A DNA stretch of 64,000 bases, taken from assembly GCF_019891175.1 (NCBI RefSeq), contig NZ_CP072600.1, positions 5,704,001-5,768,000 of the forward strand, in the 5' to 3' direction. The notes beneath the pieces are model-generated. The model ran no database searches, had not been told where the DNA came from, and saw only the letters and a list, made by a program, of their open reading frames with translations. Of the stretch, positions 8,058 to 15,844 are shown piece after piece; the stretch's first letter is position 1; every line of letters starts with the position of its first letter. The position numbers and the translations under genes were made by a program. Source of the DNA: Leptothermofonsia sichuanensis E412 (lineage in GTDB: Bacteria; Cyanobacteriota; Cyanobacteriia; Leptolyngbyales; Leptolyngbyaceae).

Positions 8058-8972
8058 ATGAACCATCGCAAACCGCAGGGCACCGCTTCATCGGTGGCCC
8101 ATTCCCTCAAAGCTCCACCCCAACCCCCTAAGCGAGTTATCCATACTTCTGCAAGCTGGTTTCGCCAACCAGGACCCCCCATCTGGAAAAAGATGGGGCG
8201 AGACTTGCTGGCATCACGGGAACTGGCCTGGCGCTTGATGGTGAAGGATCTGAGTGCCCAGTACCGCCAGTCTCTTTTGGGGATTGCCTGGGCGTTTATT
8301 CCACCGATTATTCTGGCAGCCGGGTTTACCTTTGCGGCAAACTCACGGGTGATTAACATTGGTGAAACAGACATTCCCTATCCCGCTTACGTGATGTTGA
8401 GTACGATGCTGTGGCAAACGTTTGTGGAGGCGTTAAATGGGCCGATTCAGGCGGTGACAGGTGCCAAAACATTGATGGCAAAGATCAACTTCCCCCGTGA
8501 GGCAATCGTATTGTCAAAATTGGGTCAGGTGTTTGTCAATTTTGGCATCAAGTTGATTTTAGTCATTGGTGTGTTTCTCTGGTTTCGCCTGTCGGTGCCC
8601 TGGACGGTGTTAATTGCTCCTGTTGCATTGATTCACCTGATTGTATTTGGCACATTTTTAGGATTGTTGCTGGCACCCCTGGCAGGGCTATATACGGATG
8701 TGACGAAGGCGTTGCCTTTAATTATGAGTCCCTGGTTGTTACTCACACCTGTAGTCTATCCAGTACCGCAGGGGGGACGGTTTGCGACGATCGTCCATTT
8801 GAATCCGGTGACGCCGCTGTTGGTGACAACGCGAGAGCTGGCAACTACAGGCACCATTTCTGAACCCCAGGGGTTCTGGATTGTGAGTGGCATTGCCTTT
8901 GTGGGTTTGCTGGTTGCCTGGGTTCTTTACCGGGTTGCCATGCCTTACGTGATTGAAAGAGTTAGTTCTTAA
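8058..8972 (+). CDS. ABC-2 type polysaccharide export permease (Wzm-like)
   Basis: About 304 residues from ATG 8058; a TTG lies one codon earlier. This is the membrane half of the ABC exporter that moves lipid-linked polysaccharide across the cytoplasmic membrane. After a cytosolic N-terminus (about 60 residues, including the typical R-E-L-A-W-R-L-x-x-K-D-L-S-A-Q-Y-R-Q-S-L-L-G motif of this family) come about six hydrophobic segments, from I-A-W-A-F-I-P-P-I-I-L onwards to W-V-L-Y-R-V-A-M-P-Y. Length is slightly above Wzm/KpsM because of the N-terminal extension. The next gene is its ATPase, starting 2 bp after this stop, so the two are certainly co-transcribed. This pair heads the polysaccharide cluster. 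Confidence 0.92.
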   Translation: MNHRKPQGTASSVAHSLKAPPQPPKRVIHTSASWFRQPGPPIWKKMGRDLLASRELAWRLMVKDLSAQYRQSLLGIAWAFIPPIILAAGFTFAANSRVINIGETDIPYPAYVMLSTMLWQTFVEALNGPIQAVTGAKTLMAKINFPREAIVLSKLGQVFVNFGIKLILVIGVFLWFRLSVPWTVLIAPVALIHLIVFGTFLGLLLAPLAGLYTDVTKALPLIMSPWLLLTPVVYPVPQGGRFATIVHLNPVTPLLVTTRELATTGTISEPQGFWIVSGIAFVGLLVAWVLYRVAMPYVIERVSS

Positions 8973-8974
8973 AC

Positions 8975-10270
8975 ATGGTTGAAGCACTAAACCAGAATTA
9001 TGAGGAGATGACCCATTCCAATTCTGAGGAAGTCATCCTTTCGGTGAATGGGGTTTCTAAGAAGTTTTGTCGGGATTTGAAGCGATCGCTACTGTATGGG
9101 GTTCAGGATATTGCTTCTGACCTGGTTGGACTGCGGCAGGAAAGCAACAAACTGCGCCCGAAGGAATTCTGGGCTTTGCAGGATGTAAGTTTCCAACTCC
9201 GCCGGGGAGAAGCCTTGGGGTTGGTTGGTAAGAATGGCAGCGGCAAATCAACGCTATTGAGGATTATTGCCGGGTTGATTAAACCCGATGCCGGATCAGT
9301 GGAAGCGAAAGGACGAGTTGCGCCTCTGATTGCGTTAAGTGCAGGCTTTAACCCTATCCTGACCGGGCGAGAAAATATTTATGCCAATATGTCGATTCTA
9401 GGACTGTCAAAAAAGGAAATTGATGATCGCTTTGATCAGGTCGTGGAGTTTGCTGAGATTGGAGATGCAATAGAGTCACCACTACAAACCTATAGCTCTG
9501 GCATGGCAGCACGCCTCGGGTTCGCATCAGCAATTCATACTGATCCAGATATTCTTCTAATCGACGAAGTATTAGCAGTAGGAGACATTAAATTCCGGGC
9601 AAAATGTTACCGAAAACTTGCCTCATTACTGAAATTAGGGACAAGTTTTATCATGGTTTCCCACGATCCACAATCAATTCTTCAAATGTGTAATTCTGCA
9701 ATTTATCTATCTAAAGGAGAATTAATTTGCGCAGATATAACATTTAATGTCATGCAAAGGTATGAACAGGACTTATTTTTAGGTGATAAGAAGACTAATC
9801 TTCCAGGTTTTTTAGAACTCGATGGAAAACCTTCGCAGGAAAGCCAGGGCTTAGATATTCAATCCATTTATTTCAGTGGCTCTCAGGATGGCTTACTTCA
9901 ACAGCCACTCAGAAGCGGATTTCCAACAAAGCTTCATATTGTTTGTAAAGCAAGGGAATCTCTCAAAAATGTGAATGTCTATTTGAAGATATCTCAAATA
10001 GGAAGTGGTGAGGGTACAGTTTTGCAAATAGATACAGCTAATGATGGGAATTCATTTGAAGTTGAACCAGGCATTTACGTCATGAGTTTAGAGATGCCTT
10101 ACCTCGGTTTACCATCAGGTGTTTATTCAATGAGCATAAAGCTCAAACAAGAGAGGATTTACACACTTGATTTCGTAGAATCCTTCCAATTTACTGTGGA
10201 ATCATCCGGAACTATGCATAACTGCCGATTCTACCAACCAAGAAGTTGGAATATTACTAAAAAACAGTAA
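8975..10270 (+). CDS. ABC exporter ATPase with C-terminal carbohydrate-recognition domain (Wzt-like)
   Basis: 431 residues. The N-terminal ATPase has Walker A G85-K-N-G-S-G-K-S-T, signature Y173-S-S-G-M-A-A-R-L, Walker B I193-L-L-I-D-E and switch His 220. Residues about 260-431 form an extra beta-rich domain, as in Wzt proteins that bind the modified end of the O-polysaccharide before export. The extra domain implies that the exported glycan carries a non-reducing terminal modification; methyltransferases in the cluster are candidates. The start ATG 8975 is 2 bp after the permease stop. From about position 9600 the DNA is more AT-rich than the first half of the gene, so the C-terminal domain may have been exchanged separately. 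Confidence 0.92.
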   Translation: MVEALNQNYEEMTHSNSEEVILSVNGVSKKFCRDLKRSLLYGVQDIASDLVGLRQESNKLRPKEFWALQDVSFQLRRGEALGLVGKNGSGKSTLLRIIAGLIKPDAGSVEAKGRVAPLIALSAGFNPILTGRENIYANMSILGLSKKEIDDRFDQVVEFAEIGDAIESPLQTYSSGMAARLGFASAIHTDPDILLIDEVLAVGDIKFRAKCYRKLASLLKLGTSFIMVSHDPQSILQMCNSAIYLSKGELICADITFNVMQRYEQDLFLGDKKTNLPGFLELDGKPSQESQGLDIQSIYFSGSQDGLLQQPLRSGFPTKLHIVCKARESLKNVNVYLKISQIGSGEGTVLQIDTANDGNSFEVEPGIYVMSLEMPYLGLPSGVYSMSIKLKQERIYTLDFVESFQFTVESSGTMHNCRFYQPRSWNITKKQ

Positions 10271-10407
10271 GTAAGAAAGTGTCAGTCTTTAGCATGCCAT
10301 ACTATCAGTCCATTGCTACAGGCTTTACCAGCCTACGTTCAATTCAATAATTCAACTCAGCTACCTGGAACTTCTGACAGTCCTGAAACTTGGAGCGAGA
10401 AACGAGT

Positions 10408-11124
10408 ATGTTGTACCCTAAGCTAGAACGCCAGCATCGCCTGGTAAGAGTCTGGTCCAATCGTGAACTTAAAAAATTATCAGGTCTATTTACTGGCACA
10501 GTCATTAATGTCTCTGCGGCAGATGATCAAGATAAAGAAGGGGGGGTTTATAGTGATTATTTCCTTAATAAATCCGCATATTTTATAACAAATTATGCTG
10601 GAGATGATGGTTACCAATCACGGGAAAATGAAATTTTACTCGATATGTCAGTGAATTTACCTGATGAGTTAAAGCATCGCTTTGACGTGGTATTTAATCA
10701 TACTATGCTCGAACATGTTTTCGATATTTTTACAGCCTTTAGAAATCTATGTCAGCTCTCTAAGGATATTGTTATCGTCGTCGTTCCTTTTTCCCAGGTT
10801 CAACATGCTGTTAATAGATCCTATGGTGACTACTGGAGGTTTACACCATTGGCTCTTAGAAAACTATTTGAGGAAAATGGACTAAAGGTTATTTACGAGG
10901 CAGAAAGCCCATTTCAAGACTCCTCAGTTTATTTATTTTTCGTCGGATCGCGTCATCCTGAAAAATGGGAAGGTTTTGTTCCAGACTTCACCCCTATTAA
11001 GCAGTCCGGTAAATGGATTGGAACCACTACGACTACTGCTGATGGTGTACATTCTACATTCAATTACTCGCGTTTGAAAAAGCTAATTAGAAATCTATTC
11101 CAAAGAGTACATCTCTCATCCTAA
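10408..11124 (+). CDS. SAM-dependent methyltransferase-like protein
   Basis: About 238 residues from ATG 10408; the frame is open from TTG 10390. It resembles class I methyltransferases of the methyltransferase-11 type. R-F-D-V-V-F-N-H-T-M-L-E-H-V-F-D (about residue 90) fits motif IV and its following helix, and D-Y-W-R-F-T-P-L-A-L-R-K-L-F-E-E-N-G-L fits the typical C-terminal region. The glycine-rich motif I is poorly conserved (G-T-V-I-N-V-S-A-A-D-D), so cofactor binding is uncertain. AT-rich, unlike the exporter's first half. Directly after the Wzm/Wzt pair it may cap or modify the polysaccharide; that role is an inference. Confidence 0.7.
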   Translation: MLYPKLERQHRLVRVWSNRELKKLSGLFTGTVINVSAADDQDKEGGVYSDYFLNKSAYFITNYAGDDGYQSRENEILLDMSVNLPDELKHRFDVVFNHTMLEHVFDIFTAFRNLCQLSKDIVIVVVPFSQVQHAVNRSYGDYWRFTPLALRKLFEENGLKVIYEAESPFQDSSVYLFFVGSRHPEKWEGFVPDFTPIKQSGKWIGTTTTTADGVHSTFNYSRLKKLIRNLFQRVHLSS

Positions 11125-11180
11125 TCGTTAGCATTTATTAGTGTTTGAAATGACTGAAATTTGAGTCTTTTCTTGTTTTT

Positions 11181-12098
11181 ATGCTTAGCCAAACTCTAAA
11201 ACCAACCAACATTACAGCCATAGTTCGTTCTGCTGGAGAAAGAACAGAGTCCGTTTGCCATGCCCTCATATCGCAACAGGTTCCTCAAGAAAACATTGTG
11301 ATTATTCATGAAGTCCCTTTTGCTGCCGCCGTTGCCAAAACCTTTGAAGTTGGAATTGAACGAGGATTACCCTGGACTCTGTGTATTGATGCAGATGTTC
11401 TGCTGCGGGAAAATGCAATCCTTGATCTCCTTAAAATTGCAGAAAAGGCAGAGGAAAATGTTTTTGAAATTCAAGCAAGTGTCTTGTGTAAATTCTTTGG
11501 AGGCCATCGACCTGCGGGCAATCACCTCTATCGCACATCACTGCTAGAAAAGGGGCTGTCCTGTGTTGCTGACGCTAGTTTCATTAGACCAGAAACAGAA
11601 ACGATTAATCGAATGAAGGAGCAAGGTCATCCCTTTATTGAAGTTGGAATGATTGTTGGGCTTCATGACTATGAGCAGTTTTACAAGGATATTTACCGGA
11701 AGTGTTTTATCCAGGCTCGTAAGCATGGAGAACTGAGCCAAAAATTGTTTCAGCCAATGTGGTCAAGGCTTGTAGCCGAAGATCCTGATTTCGAAGTTGC
11801 CCTTTGGGGGTTAAAAGATGGTCAGACGTTTACTGGAGAAGTACAAATCGATGTGAAACGGTTTCCAGAACAAATTAATGGGCGATTGTCGCAGCGAGGT
11901 TGGCAGGAGAAAGAAAGTCTAAACACCACCAATTACTTAAACGAAAATATTTCTAATATTATTAATCATTTTGTACCTGCACCTGAGTTTGCTTTAGTAT
12001 ACCCGCAACGGGTCGCTGTCTCAGCTACTAAAAATATAGGAAACAGGGCAAGAATTAAGTCATTATATAGGTACTTTCAGAAACTATTTTCAGCTTAA
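11181..12098 (+). CDS. Glycosyltransferase-like (GT-A fold) protein
   Basis: 305 residues. The N-terminal half looks like a nucleotide-sugar transferase of GT-A fold: I-T-A-I-V-R-S-A-G-E-R at the start, and W-T-L-C-I-D-A-D-V-L-L near residue 70, which holds a D-x-D metal motif. The rest does not match a family I can name. ATG 11181 follows the methyltransferase gene by 56 bp. The role in the glycan assembly line is inferred from context. AT-rich like its neighbours. Confidence 0.65.
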   Translation: MLSQTLKPTNITAIVRSAGERTESVCHALISQQVPQENIVIIHEVPFAAAVAKTFEVGIERGLPWTLCIDADVLLRENAILDLLKIAEKAEENVFEIQASVLCKFFGGHRPAGNHLYRTSLLEKGLSCVADASFIRPETETINRMKEQGHPFIEVGMIVGLHDYEQFYKDIYRKCFIQARKHGELSQKLFQPMWSRLVAEDPDFEVALWGLKDGQTFTGEVQIDVKRFPEQINGRLSQRGWQEKESLNTTNYLNENISNIINHFVPAPEFALVYPQRVAVSATKNIGNRARIKSLYRYFQKLFSA

Positions 12099-12105
12099 TA
12101 CATGT

Positions 12106-12935
12106 ATGAATACCATTAAATTCCTTCAAAAATCAATTTTATATTCTATCAGGCATGTCAGGGCATATAAAAATAATTGCTACTTAAATTCGAGAGGCGC
12201 TAAAAATACTAAAAACCTGACCTATTTTGGTCCAGTTAAATTTGCTATAGATAAATCCTCCAAGATTCATATTGGAGGAAAAGTTATTTTTGATAATTGT
12301 GAAATCCATTTAGAAAGACATTCAGAATCTCTATTGCTGATGGAACGGTTATTAAAGGCGTAAGGATCAGCCTGACGAAAGGAGCAACCTTAAAGATTGG
12401 CGATCATGTTTTGATCGAAAGAATTGAACCTTACCCCCAGGCGATTAATTTGTCAAATGCTACCTGCTCGATTGGTCATGGTTCCAGGATTCGAGCTTCT
12501 ATTAAAGGCAGTGGCGGGGCTGAAATAAAGATTGGTCAGAAGACTTTCATTAATCAAGGTACGGAATTACGATGCCGCACTTCCCTGTCAATCGGTGATT
12601 ATGTGTTGATTTCCTATGAGGTTGACATTTTTGATAATAATACTCACTCTACCGATTGGCAGGAAAGACGCAATATGATTCTATCGAGTCCGATGAACAC
12701 CTTAATCGATAAAACAACCCCAAAAGCAAAGCCAATTGTGATTGGGAATGACTGCTGGATTGGCAAAAGAGCCACCGTCCTGAAAGGAGTTACTTTGGGC
12801 GATCGCTCAATCGTTGCTCTGGGAGCCATTGTGACCTCTTCTATTCCAGAAGATTGCGTGGCTTATGGCAATCCTGCCCGGTGGAAGCCGATTGAATTGT
12901 CGAAATCGGATGGGGCTGAGATAAGCGCAAATTAG
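12106..12935 (+). pseudogene. Left-handed beta-helix acetyltransferase with a frameshift
   Basis: Two frames add up to one hexapeptide-repeat acyltransferase. The first (12106-12363) ends shortly after C-E-I-H-L-E-R-H; the second, one base back, continues as S-I-A-D-G-T-V-I-K-G from about 12327. It then gives several hexapeptide turns, D-N-N-T-H-S-T-D-W, P-I-V-I-G-N-D-C-W-I-G and the closing V-A-Y-G-N-P-A-R-W-K typical of maltose/galactoside-type O-acetyltransferases. A one-base deletion near 12325-12335 explains it. The second part could still be translated from TTG 12411 and contains the active-site His region. If intact, it would O-acetylate a cluster sugar. A sequencing error is possible. 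Confidence 0.8.
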
Positions 12936-12966
12936 ACCTCCGATTTTTTGAAAAAATCGGAGGTCT
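12934..12966. terminator. Hairpin terminator after acetyltransferase
   Basis: AGACCTCCGATTTTTT and AAAAAATCGGAGGTCT are perfect complements over 16 bp around one G. It lies on the stop of the acetyltransferase, before the FkbM gene. Its T/A-rich inner stem matches that of the hairpin at 7889. Confidence 0.7.
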
Positions 12967-13003
12967 GGCCAACTTAATGATTACTCATAATTTCTGATTC
13001 TTT

Positions 13004-13711
13004 ATGACCAAAGCTCGTTTATTCACTGCGTTAAATACCCGGTATCAGAATTTAAGGCGTTATGTTTTAGAGCATTTGGGAATTGATTGGTATTCAAGAC
13101 CTGCGTTCAACGACCTGGATCGTAAATTAGCCCATTACCTGCCCGCCAAAGGAGTGTTTATTGAAGCCGGAGCACACGATGGATTTACAGAAAGCAATAC
13201 CTATTACCTGGAAAAAATCAAAGGCTGGAAGGGGGTGTTAGTCGAACCTATCGAAGGCAACTTCAAAGCTTGTGTGAAAACCCGCCCGAACTCAAAGGTT
13301 TATCACTGCGGGCTGGTTTCCCCAAGCTATCCTGAAAAGACAATTCGCCTTTGCTATGGCGGGCTGATGTCCTTTGTCACAGACATTTACACAGATCCAC
13401 AAACGAAGCAGGAACAAATCAACCGAATCAAAAAATACCTCCAGCCCGTTGAGGTTGAAGTGAAAGCAAGAACTCTGACTTCTATTCTGGATGGCAGCGG
13501 TTTCACTAATTTTGACTTTTTATCGTTAGACGTTGAGGGCTATGAACTGGAAGTTCTCAAAGGACTGGATCTGAGAAAATACCGCCCTACCTTTATGTTA
13601 GTTGAATGCCGTGATCCAGACAGCAAAGCTGCGATCTCCTCTTACCTGTCTGGGCATTACTCTTTAGTCGCCCAGCTCACCCATCGAGATTTTCTATTTC
13701 AGGCTATCTAG
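13004..13711 (+). CDS. FkbM family methyltransferase
   Basis: 235 residues. The FkbM-type domain is clear: F-I-E-A-G-A-H-D-G (about residue 50, motif I), V-L-V-E-P-I-E-G-N-F, and F-D-F-L-S-L-D-V-E-G-Y-E-L-E-V-L-K-G-L (about residue 165), the family signature, followed by E-C-R-D. Such enzymes O-methylate sugars or other small molecules; in polysaccharide clusters they usually methylate a glycan. The ATG 13004 start lies just after the terminator hairpin, so transcription may start afresh here or read through. Confidence 0.88.
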   Translation: MTKARLFTALNTRYQNLRRYVLEHLGIDWYSRPAFNDLDRKLAHYLPAKGVFIEAGAHDGFTESNTYYLEKIKGWKGVLVEPIEGNFKACVKTRPNSKVYHCGLVSPSYPEKTIRLCYGGLMSFVTDIYTDPQTKQEQINRIKKYLQPVEVEVKARTLTSILDGSGFTNFDFLSLDVEGYELEVLKGLDLRKYRPTFMLVECRDPDSKAAISSYLSGHYSLVAQLTHRDFLFQAI

Positions 13712-13727
13712 CTGACCCTGGATTCCT

Positions 13728-13982
13728 ATGAAACCTCTAGTGGTCTGTCAAATTAAATTTGACAGGTAACTGAATACTGAAAGGCTGATTGAAGTTAAAT
13801 TTTGAGGGTCTGCGACCCGTCAAAATTTTCCTGACGGAACACTAGTAAACATCATCATTCCCTGCTACAACGCAGAAAAGTTTGTGGAAGAGGCGATTAC
13901 CAGTGCCCTGTCCCAGACCTACCCCAATATTGAAGTCATTGTGGTGGATGATGGATCGAGCCATCGTTCCCATTGCTCTTAA
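13728..13982 (+). pseudogene. Family 2 glycosyltransferase remnant, broken by a MITE
   Basis: The start M-K-P-L-V lies before the 103-bp MITE (13740-13842). After removing the MITE and one TA, the frame continues as [13 protein letters not shown] and through V-V-D-D-G-S-S, then runs to a stop at 13980. The first about 125 coding bases closely match the start of the intact family 2 gene at 14853, so it is the remnant of a duplicate. After about 13968 the similarity stops abruptly. The stretch from 13970 to 14155 contains nothing I can identify. Confidence 0.88.
13740..13842. mobile_element. MITE family 1, copy 2 (103 bp)
   Basis: Identical to 3205-3307. Flanked by TA at 13738-13739 and 13843-13844. 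Comparing the host sequence with its paralogue at 14853 shows the pre-insertion site (cctcTAgtaaac), which fixes the element's ends and proves a TA target duplication. Confidence 0.93.
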
Positions 13983-14155
13983 AGCAGGCTATCAGGTTCA
14001 CATCTTTGTCCCTCGAATGCCATCCGTGCCGATGCCCTTACCCTCTTCAGTCTACTTATGGTTGGTGAAGGCGACCAGCATTCCTAGTGAAGTTGGAGTA
14101 CCATTTAAACAGTAAACTGAACCCAGAACGCAATCCTGACAGCCCTTCAACGTTT

Positions 14156-14392
14156 ATGACAAGAGCCTACGAAGAAATCATTGATTTTATTGCTGCTGGC
14201 ACTACACCCGAAAGTTTAATCAATTTTCAACCTTCAGAGAGTGCAAAAGAGCGCGTTGCTGATTTGATTTTTCGAGAAAAGAATGGAACCCTTTCAGAAA
14301 CTGAAAGGGCGGAGCTGGATAATTATATGGTGCTTGAACACCTTTTGAGGTTAGCTAAGGCTCGCGCTCATCAGTATGTTTCTACCTCTTGA
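14156..14392 (+). CDS. Small protein preceding an HNH endonuclease
   Basis: 78 residues from ATG 14156 (M-T-R-A-Y-E-E-I-I-D-F-I-A-A-G); the frame is open further upstream to GTG 14087. It is all-helical, with A-K-E-R-V-A-D-L-I-F-R-E-K and a C-terminal L-A-K-A-R-A. I know this type as a common small cyanobacterial protein encoded directly before an HNH gene, where it could be an antitoxin-like or accessory partner; no biochemical role is established. The HNH gene starts 8 bp after its stop. Confidence 0.7.
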   Translation: MTRAYEEIIDFIAAGTTPESLINFQPSESAKERVADLIFREKNGTLSETERAELDNYMVLEHLLRLAKARAHQYVSTS

Positions 14393-14400
14393 ACTTGCAG

Positions 14401-14856
14401 ATGGAACGCCCTTACCTGAGTACGGAACTGCGTAGATTGGTAGCTGGTCGAGCCGATTTTTTATGCGAATATTGCTTAATTCACGAAAAAGACACTGCAT
14501 TTGGATGCGCGGTTGACCACATTATCAGCATCAAACATGGTGGCTTAAGTGATGCCAGTAATCTCGCTTATGCCTGTGTGTTTTGCAATCGCTTTAAGGG
14601 TAGTGATATTGGTTCAATTATTTGGCGAACGCGAGAGTTCACTCGTTTCTATAATCCTCGTCTTGATCGCTGGCCTCAACATTTCCGTTTGCAAGGTTCA
14701 TCTTTGCAACCACTAACGGAAATTGGAGAAGTAACTGCCAGAATTTTGGGTTTAAACGATAGCGATCGCCTTCTGGAACGTGAGATCCTGATAAATCAGA
14801 ACAAATACCCACATCCAGATGCATGGAAACGCATGGATGACAATCAGAACCTATGA
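14401..14856 (+). CDS. HNH endonuclease family protein
   Basis: 151 residues from ATG 14401; a TTG start at 14389 is possible but overlaps the upstream stop. C-E-Y-C near residue 22, then V-D-H-I-I-S-I-K-H-G-G (the HNH core His) and C-V-F-C-N-R-F-K-G-S-D form the usual zinc-braced HNH nuclease, with the final conserved N...K. The C-terminal half (F-Y-N-P-R-x-D-x-W-x-x-H-F) is shared by a large cyanobacterial subgroup. It overlaps the next glycosyltransferase by 4 bp (ATGA), so it is translationally coupled to it. It sits with its small partner between a glycosyltransferase remnant and the intact paralogue, suggesting that the pair arrived as a unit. Confidence 0.85.
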   Translation: MERPYLSTELRRLVAGRADFLCEYCLIHEKDTAFGCAVDHIISIKHGGLSDASNLAYACVFCNRFKGSDIGSIIWRTREFTRFYNPRLDRWPQHFRLQGSSLQPLTEIGEVTARILGLNDSDRLLEREILINQNKYPHPDAWKRMDDNQNL

Positions 14857-15806
14857 AACCCTTAGTAAGCATCATCATTCCCTGCTACAACGCAGAAAAG
14901 TTTGTGGGAGAGGCAATTACCAGTGCCCTGTCCCAGACCTACCCGAATGTTGAAGTGATTGTAGTGGATGATGGATCGAGCGATCGCAGTGTTGAAATTA
15001 TCCAATCCTTCAAAGACAGGATTCGCTATGAAGTAACTCCTAATCGGGGAGCCTGTGCTGCCCGTAACCTGGGACTGAAACTGAGCCAGGGCGAGTATAT
15101 TCAATTTCTGGATGCTGATCATGTTCTGGTATCAACTAAACTTGAGCGACAGGTTCCACGACTGATTTCTGGTGAAGCAGATCTTGTGTTTTGCAAAGGC
15201 TACATTTTTGGTGATGGTCGTGCCAAACGTCCTAAAAAGAGCGCTATCAAATCGCCTGTAGGAATTGACCCATTTATTTACTGCTTGAACCAGGGGTTAA
15301 GCACAGAAGGTCCCTTACATCGAAGAACCTGCCTTGAAAAAGTCGGTGGCTTTACTGAAGGTTTACCCCGTGCCCAGGAGTATGATTTACATCTCCGGCT
15401 TGCTGCCACCAATATCAAAATACATTTGCTCGATGAGCATCTGTATGAACATCGTCACCATGATGATCCTGCCAGAATCACGCGATCGCAATTGCCACCA
15501 GATCATCTGCTCCAGATGTTTCTGAACCTCGAAACGACCCTTATGCAGGGAGAACCCTATGAGATGACAGAAGAACGGATTCAAGCACTGGCAAGTCAGA
15601 TTTTTCAACTCTCAATCCATGCTTTTCGCAATGGCTGTGAACAAACTGCATCGGAAGGGTTTGACAGGGCAAGGAAACGATCTAACCAGCTTGTTTATAC
15701 GGAGCGGTCCTGGTACAAACTCTTAGCTAAACAGATCAACCCCTTGTATATTGAACGAATTCTAAAACAAGGACGAATGTATCGAAAGTATTTGTTGAAT
15801 CGCTGA
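14853..15806 (+). CDS. Family 2 glycosyltransferase
   Basis: 317 residues. Standard GT2 N-terminal fold: [11 protein letters not shown] at residue 4, [11 protein letters not shown] near 38 and F-L-D-A-D-H near 88 (the D-x-D metal site). H-R-R-T-C-L-E-K-V-G-G-F and A-Q-E-Y-D-L-H-L-R-L in the second half correspond to acceptor-site regions of this family. Length is typical. Transfers a sugar from a nucleotide donor onto a lipid-linked glycan at the cytoplasmic face; the specific sugar cannot be told. Its start overlaps the HNH stop by 4 bp. Confidence 0.9.
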   Translation: MKPLVSIIIPCYNAEKFVGEAITSALSQTYPNVEVIVVDDGSSDRSVEIIQSFKDRIRYEVTPNRGACAARNLGLKLSQGEYIQFLDADHVLVSTKLERQVPRLISGEADLVFCKGYIFGDGRAKRPKKSAIKSPVGIDPFIYCLNQGLSTEGPLHRRTCLEKVGGFTEGLPRAQEYDLHLRLAATNIKIHLLDEHLYEHRHHDDPARITRSQLPPDHLLQMFLNLETTLMQGEPYEMTEERIQALASQIFQLSIHAFRNGCEQTASEGFDRARKRSNQLVYTERSWYKLLAKQINPLYIERILKQGRMYRKYLLNR

Positions 15807-15844
15807 AGTTTGGAATTAATTAGTGGAATAGGCAAGCAAAGATA

